Assembly (NCBI GenBank): GCA_012960755.1
Contig: DUAT01000036.1
Location: 1-64,000, forward strand
Source of the DNA: Gammaproteobacteria bacterium
Lineage (GTDB): Bacteria; Pseudomonadota; Gammaproteobacteria; Pseudomonadales; Azotimanducaceae_A
Direction of reading: 5' to 3'
DNA: 64,000 nt
Below are positions 17,154-25,127 of this stretch, piece by piece; the stretch's first letter is position 1, and each line of letters opens with the position of its first letter. Made by a program: the position numbers and the translations under genes. The notes beneath the pieces are model-generated. The model had not been told where the DNA came from and made no database searches. It saw only the letters and a list, made by a program, of their open reading frames with translations.

Positions 17154-17890
17154 CTTAGCCCATCAACTGGAATACAAGCACCGTGCACGGCATTGGATTC
17201 CCCGGAAGAAAGAAATCCGATAACACTGGCAATCTGCTCAGGAACAACCCACCTCGAATAGTCAGCATCCGGCATGTCGTCCCTGTTTCTCGGCGTGTCA
17301 ATCAGGCTCGGCATGACTGCGTTGACATTGATGCCTTTCTCCCTCAACTCCATTGCCATACTTTCAGTAAGGCGCATAACCGCTGCCTTGGACGCCGTAT
17401 ATGCGCCCATATTTGCCATCCCTGCCAGAGCAGCCCGAGCCGCAACGTTAACTATTTTCCCTGATGACTGTGCCAGCATGCCCGGTACAACCGCTGCACC
17501 CATATTCATAATTGAACGTGTATTGAGGTTAAACAGAAAATCCCATGTTTCGTCACTGGTTTCATGTACGGGGTCACCCATTAAAAAACCACCGGCAATA
17601 TTGGCCAGCACATCAATTTTCTCAAACTGACGAATGACCCTGCCTACCGCATCGGCACAGCTTTCTTTTTGCGTTAGATCACAGGCAACATAAAAGTGTC
17701 TCTCCGAAGGGTTGGGAAATGCTTTTGCCAGTAAATCGTCAGAGTAGTCAAGTACCGCGACTGTAGCACCCAGACTCGAGTACCAATCCACAACGGCTCG
17801 ACCTAATACCCCGGCACCACCGGTGACAATGACACTTTTATTTTTGAAATAGTCGGACAAGTCGATCTCCTTAATTGATATCGATATCAT
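17150..17890 (-). CDS. Short-chain dehydrogenase/reductase
   Basis: A 246-residue SDR of classical type. The cofactor motif is VTGGAGVLGRAVVDWYS (TGxxxGxG), with ANIAGG (NNAG variant), the catalytic YTASK (Tyr-x-x-x-Lys, near residues 164-168) preceded by a Ser-poor strand NVAARAALAG, and VDG at the C-terminus. Position -13 from Tyr, normally Ser, appears to be Ala/Arg (NVAARAAL), which is unusual and could lower activity. The substrate is unknown. An ATG-proximal repeat of GATATCGATATC lies at its start. It is followed upstream on the same strand by a hairpin and then the PiT gene. Confidence 0.88.
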   Translation of the reverse strand: MISISIKEIDLSDYFKNKSVIVTGGAGVLGRAVVDWYSSLGATVAVLDYSDDLLAKAFPNPSERHFYVACDLTQKESCADAVGRVIRQFEKIDVLANIAGGFLMGDPVHETSDETWDFLFNLNTRSIMNMGAAVVPGMLAQSSGKIVNVAARAALAGMANMGAYTASKAAVMRLTESMAMELREKGINVNAVMPSLIDTPRNRDDMPDADYSRWVVPEQIASVIGFLSSGESNAVHGACIPVDGLS

Positions 17891-17899
17891 GCGCCCGGT

Positions 17900-17926
17900 C
17901 TAGAGAACCTACCAGTCGTTCCCTAG
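17900..17926 (-). terminator. Hairpin CTAGAGAAC...GTTCCCTAG, copy D
   Basis: CTAGAGAAC (17900-17908) and GTTCCCTAG (17918-17926) form a 9-bp stem with one mismatch and a 9-base loop, immediately downstream of the PiT stop on the minus strand. The arms relate to the GGGAAC/GTTCCC core of the other copies. The flank CTAGCTTAGCC is also found at 17150-17160, after the neighbouring SDR gene. Confidence 0.5.
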
Positions 17927-17927
17927 C

Positions 17928-19196
17928 TTAGCCAGAACCAAAAATCCACTTAAACAGGTAGAAGAAAACAATAGCCAAAATAGCACCGGCGGGCAAGGTC
18001 ACTATCCATGATATAAAAATAGTACCAACCACTCGCAAATTCAAGGCGCTGATACCTCGCGCCAGGCCAACACCCAAAACACCACCCACCAGGGTATGGG
18101 TCGTCGAAACAGGCAAGCTATAGCCAGACGAAATCGCCACCGTGGTCACCGCTGCCAGTACCACCGCAAACCCACTGCTCGGTGTCAGCTCGGTAATATT
18201 GGTTCCAACGGTACGAATAACTTTATGGCCATACATGGCTAGCCCGGCAACAATACCGCCACCACCAAGAAGAAGAATCCAGATGGGCATCGTAGATGTC
18301 TGGGCCACAAAACCGCCGCTCTCAATGATGCCGTTCACGGCAGCGAGTGGCCCAATGGCATTGGCTACATCATTGGACCCGTGAGCAAATGCCATCGAAC
18401 ATGCGGTAAACAACATCAAAACACTAAAAACCTTTTCTACATAAACCAGGTTATGCTGGGATGAATCAGAGACCCGCGTAATGCGGCTCAGTGAAACAAT
18501 ACCAACCAGCGTTATCAGCAACGCAACCCCTAGAGAATAGAGTAAAGCTTCCTGCATCGATAAATCGAGGCCGATGTGTTTCAACCCCTTCACGAAGGTC
18601 AACATAGTGACAACCAATCCCATCATGAACATGTAAACTGGCACCACTCGTTTCGCGGAAACAAAAGGATCAGCAGTACTGAAAATAAATTTCCGGACAC
18701 TCAGGTATAGTAAAAAAGCCAGGCTGCCGGACATGATCGGAGACACAACCCAGGACGCCGCAATTTCGCCAACCTTAATCCAGTTCACCGCATCAACAGA
18801 AATCCCAACACTGGCGAAGCCCACGATCGAGCCAACAATCGAGTGAGTAGTTGAAACCGGCCAGCCCATAGAACTTGCCGCCAGTAGCCAGATCCCGGCA
18901 GCCAGTAAGGCTGCCATCATGCCGTAGACCAGCAATTCAGGGGTTTGGCCTAACAGTTCCGGATCAATAATGCCTTTTCTTATCGTTGCGGTAACTTCAC
19001 CACCCGCTAAATAGGCACCGGCAAATTCAAAGATCATTGCTATGACAATTGCCTGCTTGATAGTTATTGCCTTTGAACCAACAGATGTGCCCATCGCATT
19101 AGCAACATCGTTAGCACCGACTCCCCATGCCATAAAAAAGCCGAACAAAATGGTCAACAGCAGCAGTACACTGCCGTGATCTTCAATTACTCCCAT
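17928..19196 (-). CDS. Low-affinity inorganic phosphate transporter, PiT family
   Basis: A 422-residue inner-membrane transporter with about ten hydrophobic segments. Both halves carry the PiT signature: GANDVANAMGTSVGSKAITI near residues 27-46 and HGSNDVANAIGPLAAV near 274-289, each followed by the PVSTTHSIVG / PVSTTHTLVG motif. It should import phosphate (or metal phosphate) with cations. The DUF47 gene lies 30 bases upstream on the same strand, the classical PiT-accessory pair. Confidence 0.95.
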   Translation of the reverse strand: MGVIEDHGSVLLLLTILFGFFMAWGVGANDVANAMGTSVGSKAITIKQAIVIAMIFEFAGAYLAGGEVTATIRKGIIDPELLGQTPELLVYGMMAALLAAGIWLLAASSMGWPVSTTHSIVGSIVGFASVGISVDAVNWIKVGEIAASWVVSPIMSGSLAFLLYLSVRKFIFSTADPFVSAKRVVPVYMFMMGLVVTMLTFVKGLKHIGLDLSMQEALLYSLGVALLITLVGIVSLSRITRVSDSSQHNLVYVEKVFSVLMLFTACSMAFAHGSNDVANAIGPLAAVNGIIESGGFVAQTSTMPIWILLLGGGGIVAGLAMYGHKVIRTVGTNITELTPSSGFAVVLAAVTTVAISSGYSLPVSTTHTLVGGVLGVGLARGISALNLRVVGTIFISWIVTLPAGAILAIVFFYLFKWIFGSG

Positions 19197-19226
19197 GGAT
19201 TATTACCCGCTCACCAAGTGGTATTC

Positions 19227-19907
19227 TTATTTTGCAATTAGGTTCAGCATCCGGTTACCGACGGCTTGCGCGTTGTCAGCAATATCCCCTATCCAGTCAA
19301 TAATTCGATAGAGAAAGATAACGTCAACCGGATTTATCTCACTCTCCATTTTGTACAACAGCATTTGGACTTCGTGTTGTTTTTCATCTGCCTCATGTTC
19401 AGCCTCGTTTAACTTCGAAATCAAATCTGAAATCAAATCAATTTCACGACCGCCAAATCCTGTTTCAAACAATTCATCCAGTTCGTCAAGTGTCTGCATT
19501 GCCATGGTTGCCGCTCTCACCGATGACGCAACAAAATCATGCATCAGATTTCCCAGTTCGCCAGGGAATTTCATCTTACGACCTCGACACAAACCAGCGA
19601 TATCCTTGGTCCTGTTTGGAATCTTGTCCTGGGACTTGAGTAAATCCAGGAGGTCACTTCTTGAAACCGGCATAAAGAGGCTGCGCGGTAGATTCGCTCG
19701 GATTTTTCGTTTGATGTCGTCAGCTTCGCCTTCGATACTACTGATTTCATCACCAATCGCATTGGCCGACTCCCAGTCTGACTTTATTACCGCAACAAAA
19801 AATTCCGGCAGCTTAATAGCGGCGCTACAGGCAACTTTCATATGTTCCTGAATCGGGGCGATCGGGGATCTGGCGAATATCTGACTAAACAATGGGCGAC
19901 GAGACAT
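19227..19907 (-). CDS. DUF47/TIGR00153 PhoU-like accessory protein of PiT
   Basis: A 226-residue, all-helical soluble protein. The IARSPIAPIQEHM start, the IEGEADDIKRKIRANLPRSL run (PhoU-like E-x-x-A-D metal motif) and LNEAEHEADEKQHEVQMLL, IDWIGDIADNAQ near the C-terminus place it in the DUF47 family, related to PhoU. Such proteins sit upstream of pit genes and are thought to control them. It is translated just before PiT, and both are probably one transcript. Confidence 0.93.
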   Translation of the reverse strand: MSRRPLFSQIFARSPIAPIQEHMKVACSAAIKLPEFFVAVIKSDWESANAIGDEISSIEGEADDIKRKIRANLPRSLFMPVSRSDLLDLLKSQDKIPNRTKDIAGLCRGRKMKFPGELGNLMHDFVASSVRAATMAMQTLDELDELFETGFGGREIDLISDLISKLNEAEHEADEKQHEVQMLLYKMESEINPVDVIFLYRIIDWIGDIADNAQAVGNRMLNLIAK

Positions 19908-20039
19908 GGTTTTTCACAGTGATTCTTCGAGGAGCATTATAAGCGACAAATACTTTCTTTGTAGCCTGTATTTTCTAAGTCGGACTCGTTAACATCCGCC
20001 CCTGATCAACCTTCCCTGCGGTACGCAGCATAGGCCCCA

Positions 20040-20444
20040 ATGAAGTCGAAACAACACACTGACCGCCGCAGGCTCGATGCACTTGCTATCGTTCTAAGTG
20101 GAACCTGCATGGTGCATTGCCTTGCGCTGCCCCTGTTAGTGACCCTGTTCCCTATTATCCAGGGCAGTCTGCTCGCTGAACAGTACTTTCACCTGATTAT
20201 GCTGGTTCTTATCCTGCCCACAAGTCTGGTTGCACTCACCATCGGATGTCGCAAACACAAGGACCCCGTGACCATCGTCCTGGGCGGCACTGGTCTCGTC
20301 CTGCTCAGCTTTACTGCTCTATTTGGTCATGACGCTTTTGGAGAACTGGGAGAGCGCGTTGTCACTTCGTTCGGCGGATTGATTCTGGCTGCAGCGCATA
20401 TCCAGAATTATCGTTGTTGTCGCGCTGACAATTGTTACCATTAG
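20040..20444 (+). CDS. MerC-domain inner-membrane protein
   Basis: A 134-residue protein with four hydrophobic helices. The N-terminal helix carries LSGTCMVHCLALPLL, the Cys-x-x-x-Cys pair of MerC near residues 22-26, and CRKH follows in the cytoplasmic loop. The C-terminus has CCRADNC. MerC proteins move mercuric ion across the inner membrane, but many chromosomal members sit far from mer operons and have no tested role; no other mer gene is here. The last four bases overlap the stop of the convergent Nudix gene (shared TTAG). Confidence 0.85.
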   Translation: MKSKQHTDRRRLDALAIVLSGTCMVHCLALPLLVTLFPIIQGSLLAEQYFHLIMLVLILPTSLVALTIGCRKHKDPVTIVLGGTGLVLLSFTALFGHDAFGELGERVVTSFGGLILAAAHIQNYRCCRADNCYH

Positions 20445-21118
20445 TCCTGTCGATCCCGCCAGCCCTCGATAGCATGAAAAGACGCCAGACTCTCCAGCAA
20501 TCCAATCATTATCGATACCGTGGGTCCTGTAATACGAATACCATCCTCGGTGTAAGAAAAATGCCCGCGATTGCCGCCATGCCGGGTAAGTTTGTAACTG
20601 GTGCTATCAAACATTCGCGCCAGTGAAATTTCATGGATCGATTCCACCTCGTCGAGGTTCGCCTCAACCTTAGTCGGATGCTGGATAACCCCGACTACGG
20701 GCGTTATCCTGTAACCAGCCTGGGTGTAGTAGTTGCCGAGACAACCCAATACCTCGATGTCTGCCGGATCAATTTTGATCTCTTCGGAAGATTCTCTCAA
20801 TGCAGTGTCGATCATCGAAATGTCACCCGGGTCAGATGTCCCACCGGGAAAGCACAAATGACCTGCAAATCTGATATGAACCTGACGTTTGGTCACCAGG
20901 ACCCTGGGATGCTCATCTGCAATCAACGGAATCAGCACCGCGGATTCACGCGCATCCTCCTTCACAGAGGTGCTCACAGGATCTTCCAGGTGTGGATTAC
21001 GTAGCTCGCGCAATGCCCTGTTCTGCTGTTGAAAGTAACTCCTGACAAGTGCCAGGTCTGCCGGAACAGTTGTCTGCAGAACCTCTCCTCTGGGAACAGA
21101 GGTATTTCTAACTACCAC
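20441..21118 (-). CDS. Nudix hydrolase, CoA pyrophosphatase (NudL-like)
   Basis: A 225-residue Nudix enzyme. It has AVLIPLIADEHPRVLVTKR, HIRFAGHLCFPGGTSDPGDI with the UPF0035-type 'GQxxFPGGxxD' motif in variant form, and the Nudix box ending TALRESSEEIKIDPADIEVL (the usual RE-x-x-E-E core is RESSEE). Known members hydrolyse CoA and its derivatives. The start is a GTG at 21118 overlapping the stop of the upstream deacetylase gene (TAGTG), so the two are translationally coupled. Confidence 0.9.
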   Translation of the reverse strand: MVVRNTSVPRGEVLQTTVPADLALVRSYFQQQNRALRELRNPHLEDPVSTSVKEDARESAVLIPLIADEHPRVLVTKRQVHIRFAGHLCFPGGTSDPGDISMIDTALRESSEEIKIDPADIEVLGCLGNYYTQAGYRITPVVGVIQHPTKVEANLDEVESIHEISLARMFDSTSYKLTRHGGNRGHFSYTEDGIRITGPTVSIMIGLLESLASFHAIEGWRDRQD

Positions 21119-21999
21119 TACACGAGCGCCCTTTTCAATTCTCGATACCCAATCTGATGAATCCCTGAGGATTCGATGTAGACTTTCAGTTCGGGATCAG
21201 TAAAAGCCATATAGTCTGCATGGCGGGACTCCGGACGTTCCCTGTCAATCGCCATCAATTCGTCAGACATCTTGGCAGAATGAAACAACAGGTGACTGAG
21301 ACCAGGTTTAATTTGGTCGATCAGATCGCGATAGAATTGTGATTTATCTTCCATGGGTACCAGCGTGTCGATAATAATTTCATCCAGGGTCGGGATCTGG
21401 TTCGTGTCAATTCGCTCCAGTATTTCCAGATAATCGTCATGATCTTCGGTGCGATTCAGTTCCCGGAGCCGGTCCCTGGTAATATTTGGCAGAAAGGCCG
21501 GAACCTTATACTCATTCGCCAGATCAAGATAGCTTTGCAGAAATTTAGGATGCACTACAGAACCCATATGTGTGTCGATGTGAGTTATTTCGAGACCCGC
21601 GTTGAGTGCCAGTTCAATTTGCGCTCGCATCTCCACTTCAGCGGCTTTTGTCTCAACATGCCGCACCGCGTCTTGCCTGGTATGCCATAGATAGCCTTCA
21701 GCATCCAGCAACCCAGACGCAGGGTCCCTCGTACTAACCGCTGGCCATCTAAAATGGGGATATTCACAAGTGAAGGTAAGATGGACACCCACATCATAAG
21801 CCGGGTTTGCCTTGCAGATTGCAGCCGCCTCAGGAAACCACGGCGCTGCCGTCAGTATCGAACCACAGGTTGCCGCCCCTACATCAAGACATTCGAACGA
21901 TGCGACATTGGCTGCATGACAGAAACCAATGTCATCAATGTGGGTGATCAGCACCTTGTCTTGCGGCCCAAAGCCCATCTTTTTAAGGAATTGGTTCAC
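21118..21999 (-). CDS. ChbG/YdjC-family carbohydrate deacetylase
   Basis: A 293-residue cytoplasmic protein of the YdjC/ChbG fold. It has VLITHIDDIGFCHAAN (metal Asp pair near 20-21), VGVHLTFTCEYP (His), and ITHIDTHMGSVVHPKF with the His pair (near 138-147), all typical of the family, which deacetylates diacetylchitobiose-like or related sugars. The sugar substrate here is unknown. It is followed by, and coupled to, a CoA-pyrophosphatase-like Nudix gene, an odd pairing. Confidence 0.9.
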   Translation of the reverse strand: MNQFLKKMGFGPQDKVLITHIDDIGFCHAANVASFECLDVGAATCGSILTAAPWFPEAAAICKANPAYDVGVHLTFTCEYPHFRWPAVSTRDPASGLLDAEGYLWHTRQDAVRHVETKAAEVEMRAQIELALNAGLEITHIDTHMGSVVHPKFLQSYLDLANEYKVPAFLPNITRDRLRELNRTEDHDDYLEILERIDTNQIPTLDEIIIDTLVPMEDKSQFYRDLIDQIKPGLSHLLFHSAKMSDELMAIDRERPESRHADYMAFTDPELKVYIESSGIHQIGYRELKRALV

Positions 22000-22172
22000 T
22001 ACGGTATGGGACTCTTGTAAAAATTCGAATTATATTGTGCCATAGCAGCCTGCTGAAAAAGCCACTCAGCAGCCTGATAGATCAAAATATTTGTGTTTCG
22101 GGTCTGGGCATATCGATGAGAATGTGATTCTCTAGCCGAACCTTGTCGAACACTTTAAATTCCGAAATCAAA

Positions 22173-23111
22173 ATGACAAAGCGAATCGAACTAGCAGTAA
22201 CTGCCTGGGCATCAAGATCCGGTTGGCAAGCCGCAGAGCTATGCGGGCAGGCAGAAGTCGCGGAATCCATGGGGTTCCATTCATTTTGGCTACCAGAGAA
22301 CCATTTTGGTGACCAGCGATCCATCCCCTCACCCCTGACCTTGTTGGCTGCCGTTGCGGCACGTACTGACAGGATTAAGCTTGGCTCAACCTCTTATTTG
22401 CTGACCATCCGTCACCCGCTGCAAGCTGCGGAGGAGGTGGCAGTGCTGGATCAGTTATCCAGTGGCCGGGTCATCCTGGGGGTTGGACGCGGCGTTCAAA
22501 ATGCAATGTTCCAGGCCTTCGAATTACCCACGAAGGACAAACGAAAGCGATTTCAGAAGAATCTCGACATTATGCTCAACGCCTGGTCAGGCTCCCCCAT
22601 TTTAGAAGACGAGGACGGTAAGCCCGTTTTCCTGGCACCTCTGCCCGTACAAAGACCTTATCCAACCATCTGGGTCGCTGCGTTTGGCCCTTTGGCATTA
22701 AAACAGGCGGGAAATCTCGGCATGCCGTACCTGGCATCCCCAATCGAGACCCTCGCGACCTTGAAGGACAACTACCAGCTATATCACAATGTTGTCGAAG
22801 AAGCCGGTCTCGAACCGGTTAAAACTATCCCCGTGATGCGCACGATATTCATCACCGATAACAAAACACTTGCAGCTAAGGTAAAATCAGCGCTTGATAA
22901 CGCCGGTCCACACACCATGCGAGATGAGAAGGCAGGCGTCGATGACTGGGTGATCGTTGGGGACAACAAATTCGTCTTTGACAAACTACAGGAGTACGCT
23001 GAACAATTGGACATCAGCCATCTTATCGCTCGAGGGCGCATACCCGGTATCGATAACGAAACCCAAATCACCAGCCACGAAAAGTTGATCTCTATTGTTA
23101 ATTCTCTTTAA
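22173..23111 (+). CDS. LLM-class flavin-dependent oxidoreductase
   Basis: A 312-residue luciferase-like monooxygenase-fold protein (TIM barrel binding FMN/F420). I chose ATG 22173 (MTKRIELAVTAWA) over TTG 22143, which adds ten residues with no family support. The start of the barrel, AAELCGQAEVAESMGFHSFW, is followed by LPENHFGD, the LGSTSYLLTIRHPL and LDQLSSGRVILGVGRGVQ runs typical of the family, then APLPVQRPYPTIWVAA. The substrate is unknown. It lies on its own; the preceding gap shows TCAGCAGCCTG repeats (22049-22080 region), and an SDR relic follows at 23114. Confidence 0.88.
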   Translation: MTKRIELAVTAWASRSGWQAAELCGQAEVAESMGFHSFWLPENHFGDQRSIPSPLTLLAAVAARTDRIKLGSTSYLLTIRHPLQAAEEVAVLDQLSSGRVILGVGRGVQNAMFQAFELPTKDKRKRFQKNLDIMLNAWSGSPILEDEDGKPVFLAPLPVQRPYPTIWVAAFGPLALKQAGNLGMPYLASPIETLATLKDNYQLYHNVVEEAGLEPVKTIPVMRTIFITDNKTLAAKVKSALDNAGPHTMRDEKAGVDDWVIVGDNKFVFDKLQEYAEQLDISHLIARGRIPGIDNETQITSHEKLISIVNSL

Positions 23112-23113
23112 AT

Positions 23114-23164
23114 TCAACTCGCCAGGCCTCCGTCAACCGAAACTTCTGCTTCGATAAACGGGTC
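23114..23164 (-). pseudogene. Relic of an SDR C-terminus
   Basis: On the minus strand 16 codons read DPFIEAEVSVDGGLAS and stop with TGA at 23114-23116. A stop lies directly upstream in frame. 'F(I/V)xGxxxxVDGGxxxx' is the usual last motif of short-chain dehydrogenases, so this may be the tail of a deleted SDR gene. It is short, and chance cannot be excluded. Confidence 0.35.
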
Positions 23165-23224
23165 TTATGCGGGTAGTACATAGAAATCAGTAACAATATT
23201 TATTGGCAAGGACAGTAATCATAA

Positions 23225-23947
23225 ATGAAGCGAGTTTTCCTGCGCCTGCGCGCTTCGAGTTGTTTTTTTGCTTTTATGCTCACAACAGCCGGTATCAGTT
23301 CCGCCGCCGGTAAAGATCAGCAAATCGAAGCCCTTACGTCTCGTGTCGTCGACTTTTCAGGTTCCTGGGAATTGGATTACAAATTGACGGAAGACCCCAG
23401 GGACAAGCTCCGCTGGTTGTATGAAGTCGCCAGGAGTCAGATACAGCAGCAAAATGCGGCCATGAGGGACCCGTCGGGCCGGGGAAGGATGCCGAATGAT
23501 CTGAACCGCCGAGCCATCAACAATCTGGAAGGAATCATCGGCCTGGGCTCACTTGCCGAGATGATGGCCAGATCGGTTGTGTTAACCGTGAAACAGTCTG
23601 AAGATTACATTATGGTGGAGCGGCAAGGGGATTTCTCCCTGACCTGTGATTTCATTGACGGACAACGCTCAGGCACCAACCTCGGCGAGGAGTACTGTGG
23701 CTTTGACAGCCAGGGCCAGTTGATTTTTATCGTTTCGCTGCCGGAAGGTCTTACGGTGAGAAATCGACTGGTACTGTCACAAGACGGCAGTAGGCTCAAC
23801 GTGGCGACAACAGTTCGTTCGTCAAACTTTTCACAGGAGTTTACTCTGAACAGGGTCTACATGCCGTTTGAAGCAGGCAAGGGGCTGTATGAATGCACTT
23901 ACACCCTCGCAAAAAAGAAAACCTGCTGGCTCCGACCCGCGGAATAA
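23225..23947 (+). CDS. Secreted beta-rich protein of unknown function
   Basis: A 240-residue exported protein (signal peptide ends near ISSAAG, residue ~28). I do not recognise the family. The mature part has an amphipathic helical stretch (residues 55-115) and then a run of beta strands (VVLTVKQSEDYIMVERQG, SLTCDFIDGQRSGTN, GQLIFIVSLPEGL, NRLVLSQDGSRLNVATTV, FTLNRVYMPF) that looks like a lipocalin-like barrel. Four Cys (about 145-240) could form two disulphides. It begins a two-gene unit with the lipoprotein at 23958, ten bases after its stop. Confidence 0.8.
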   Translation: MKRVFLRLRASSCFFAFMLTTAGISSAAGKDQQIEALTSRVVDFSGSWELDYKLTEDPRDKLRWLYEVARSQIQQQNAAMRDPSGRGRMPNDLNRRAINNLEGIIGLGSLAEMMARSVVLTVKQSEDYIMVERQGDFSLTCDFIDGQRSGTNLGEEYCGFDSQGQLIFIVSLPEGLTVRNRLVLSQDGSRLNVATTVRSSNFSQEFTLNRVYMPFEAGKGLYECTYTLAKKKTCWLRPAE

Positions 23948-23957
23948 TTACGTGGCA

Positions 23958-25115
23958 ATGAATTCCACATGGCTCGCCCCTCCCTGGTTGATCTTCACTG
24001 GCATCGTCTTCCTCTCGTCCTGTTCCTCAACACCGCAGGTTGAGGAACAGCCTGTAGCAAAGACTGTTGAGTTGAATCAGGCATTGATGACCATTAGTGA
24101 CAACACAGGTGAGAGCTTCAACAGCACCACCAGCAGACGACTTAACGTCAGTATCGCTATTTTCAACAAGGGGATATTGGAACAAACCAGCAAGCGTCAT
24201 ATTTACAACAGGGTCAGGCAAGCTGAATCCAACTACCTGCCCGTGGTATTAAGGAATACGCTACTGGAGTCCCAGCATTGGGGGGCAGTTCGGGTAATAC
24301 CTGAAATCGACCCCACCACCGAAGTGTCTGTCACCGCAGAGATACTTGAATCCACTGCGGTAGAACTCAGCTTAAAAGTGCGCGTCGTTGATGCCAGAGG
24401 CATAGTCTGGCTGGATCAGGTCTATTCGGATGTTTCCACCGACCATGGCTACGGCTATGGCTCGGATTATAGTGTCAGCGATGGAACTAATGAGTCCAGG
24501 GAACCTTTCCAGGACCTATACAATGACATCGCCAACGACATGTATCTGGTGCGAAGCAAACTCGGGGAAACAGAGGTTTCCAACATTCTAGACATGGCGA
24601 CCTTGCGTTACGCAATTGCATTATCACCCCAGGCATTCAGCGAATACCTTGAAGTAAACGAAGATGGAAGCGTTGAAATGTCGGGTCTTCCCGCAAGAAA
24701 TGACACCATGTACTCAAGGGTAAAAAAAATACGTGAAAGTGAATACCGTTTTATCGACATCATGGATGAACAATACGATAGCTTTTTTAAGAACATGCAA
24801 ACCGTATATCCATACTGGCGGCAGTACAGCTACGAGCTAATGGTCTACAACCGCGAGCTCGAGCAGGTGGGCACCAAGCGCAAACCGCGAACTGGCAACT
24901 GGACGGTCCTGAAAAACGTTTATCATACCTATCAGGAATTCAAGATGAACGAGGATGCTCTGCGTGAGCTCTCCAGTTCCTTTGAATCAGAAATCAAACC
25001 GACAGAAGCTGAACTGGAGGGTCAGGTCGTCAAGTTGAGCGGTTCCCTGCAGAATCAATATAATGACTGGAGAGAACTACTGCAGGAGATCTACACGCTG
25101 GAACGAGGGAATTAA
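23958..25115 (+). CDS. Envelope lipoprotein, paralogue of the one at 33253
   Basis: A 385-residue lipoprotein: MNSTWLAPPWLIFTGIVFLS followed by SCSS (lipobox LSSC, residue ~21). ATG 23958 is chosen because it starts the signal peptide; a GTG at 23952 is also possible. It is clearly paralogous to the protein at 33253-34452: both have RxAESxYxxxxLRxTL early, PFQDLYNDxAND in the middle, LSPxAFxxY then a short DG motif, RESEYRFID / REREYLFVD-type helices, and a C-terminal EIKPTEAELEGQVVKLSGSL / EITPYVLDIEGRTVELTGTA helix. An early beta domain precedes a long helical half. The C-terminal residue (24-AMN-proximal) Asp after Cys is absent, so outer-membrane sorting is likely. Confidence 0.85.
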   Translation: MNSTWLAPPWLIFTGIVFLSSCSSTPQVEEQPVAKTVELNQALMTISDNTGESFNSTTSRRLNVSIAIFNKGILEQTSKRHIYNRVRQAESNYLPVVLRNTLLESQHWGAVRVIPEIDPTTEVSVTAEILESTAVELSLKVRVVDARGIVWLDQVYSDVSTDHGYGYGSDYSVSDGTNESREPFQDLYNDIANDMYLVRSKLGETEVSNILDMATLRYAIALSPQAFSEYLEVNEDGSVEMSGLPARNDTMYSRVKKIRESEYRFIDIMDEQYDSFFKNMQTVYPYWRQYSYELMVYNRELEQVGTKRKPRTGNWTVLKNVYHTYQEFKMNEDALRELSSSFESEIKPTEAELEGQVVKLSGSLQNQYNDWRELLQEIYTLERGN

Positions 25116-25127
25116 ACCCACAACCGA

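Noticed and set aside
22046..22080. A terminator-like repeat AGCAGCCTGCTG...TCAGCAGCCTG.
   Set aside because: The halves are only partly complementary; TCAGCAGCCTG recurs near 43575 but no clear stem or T-run follows.
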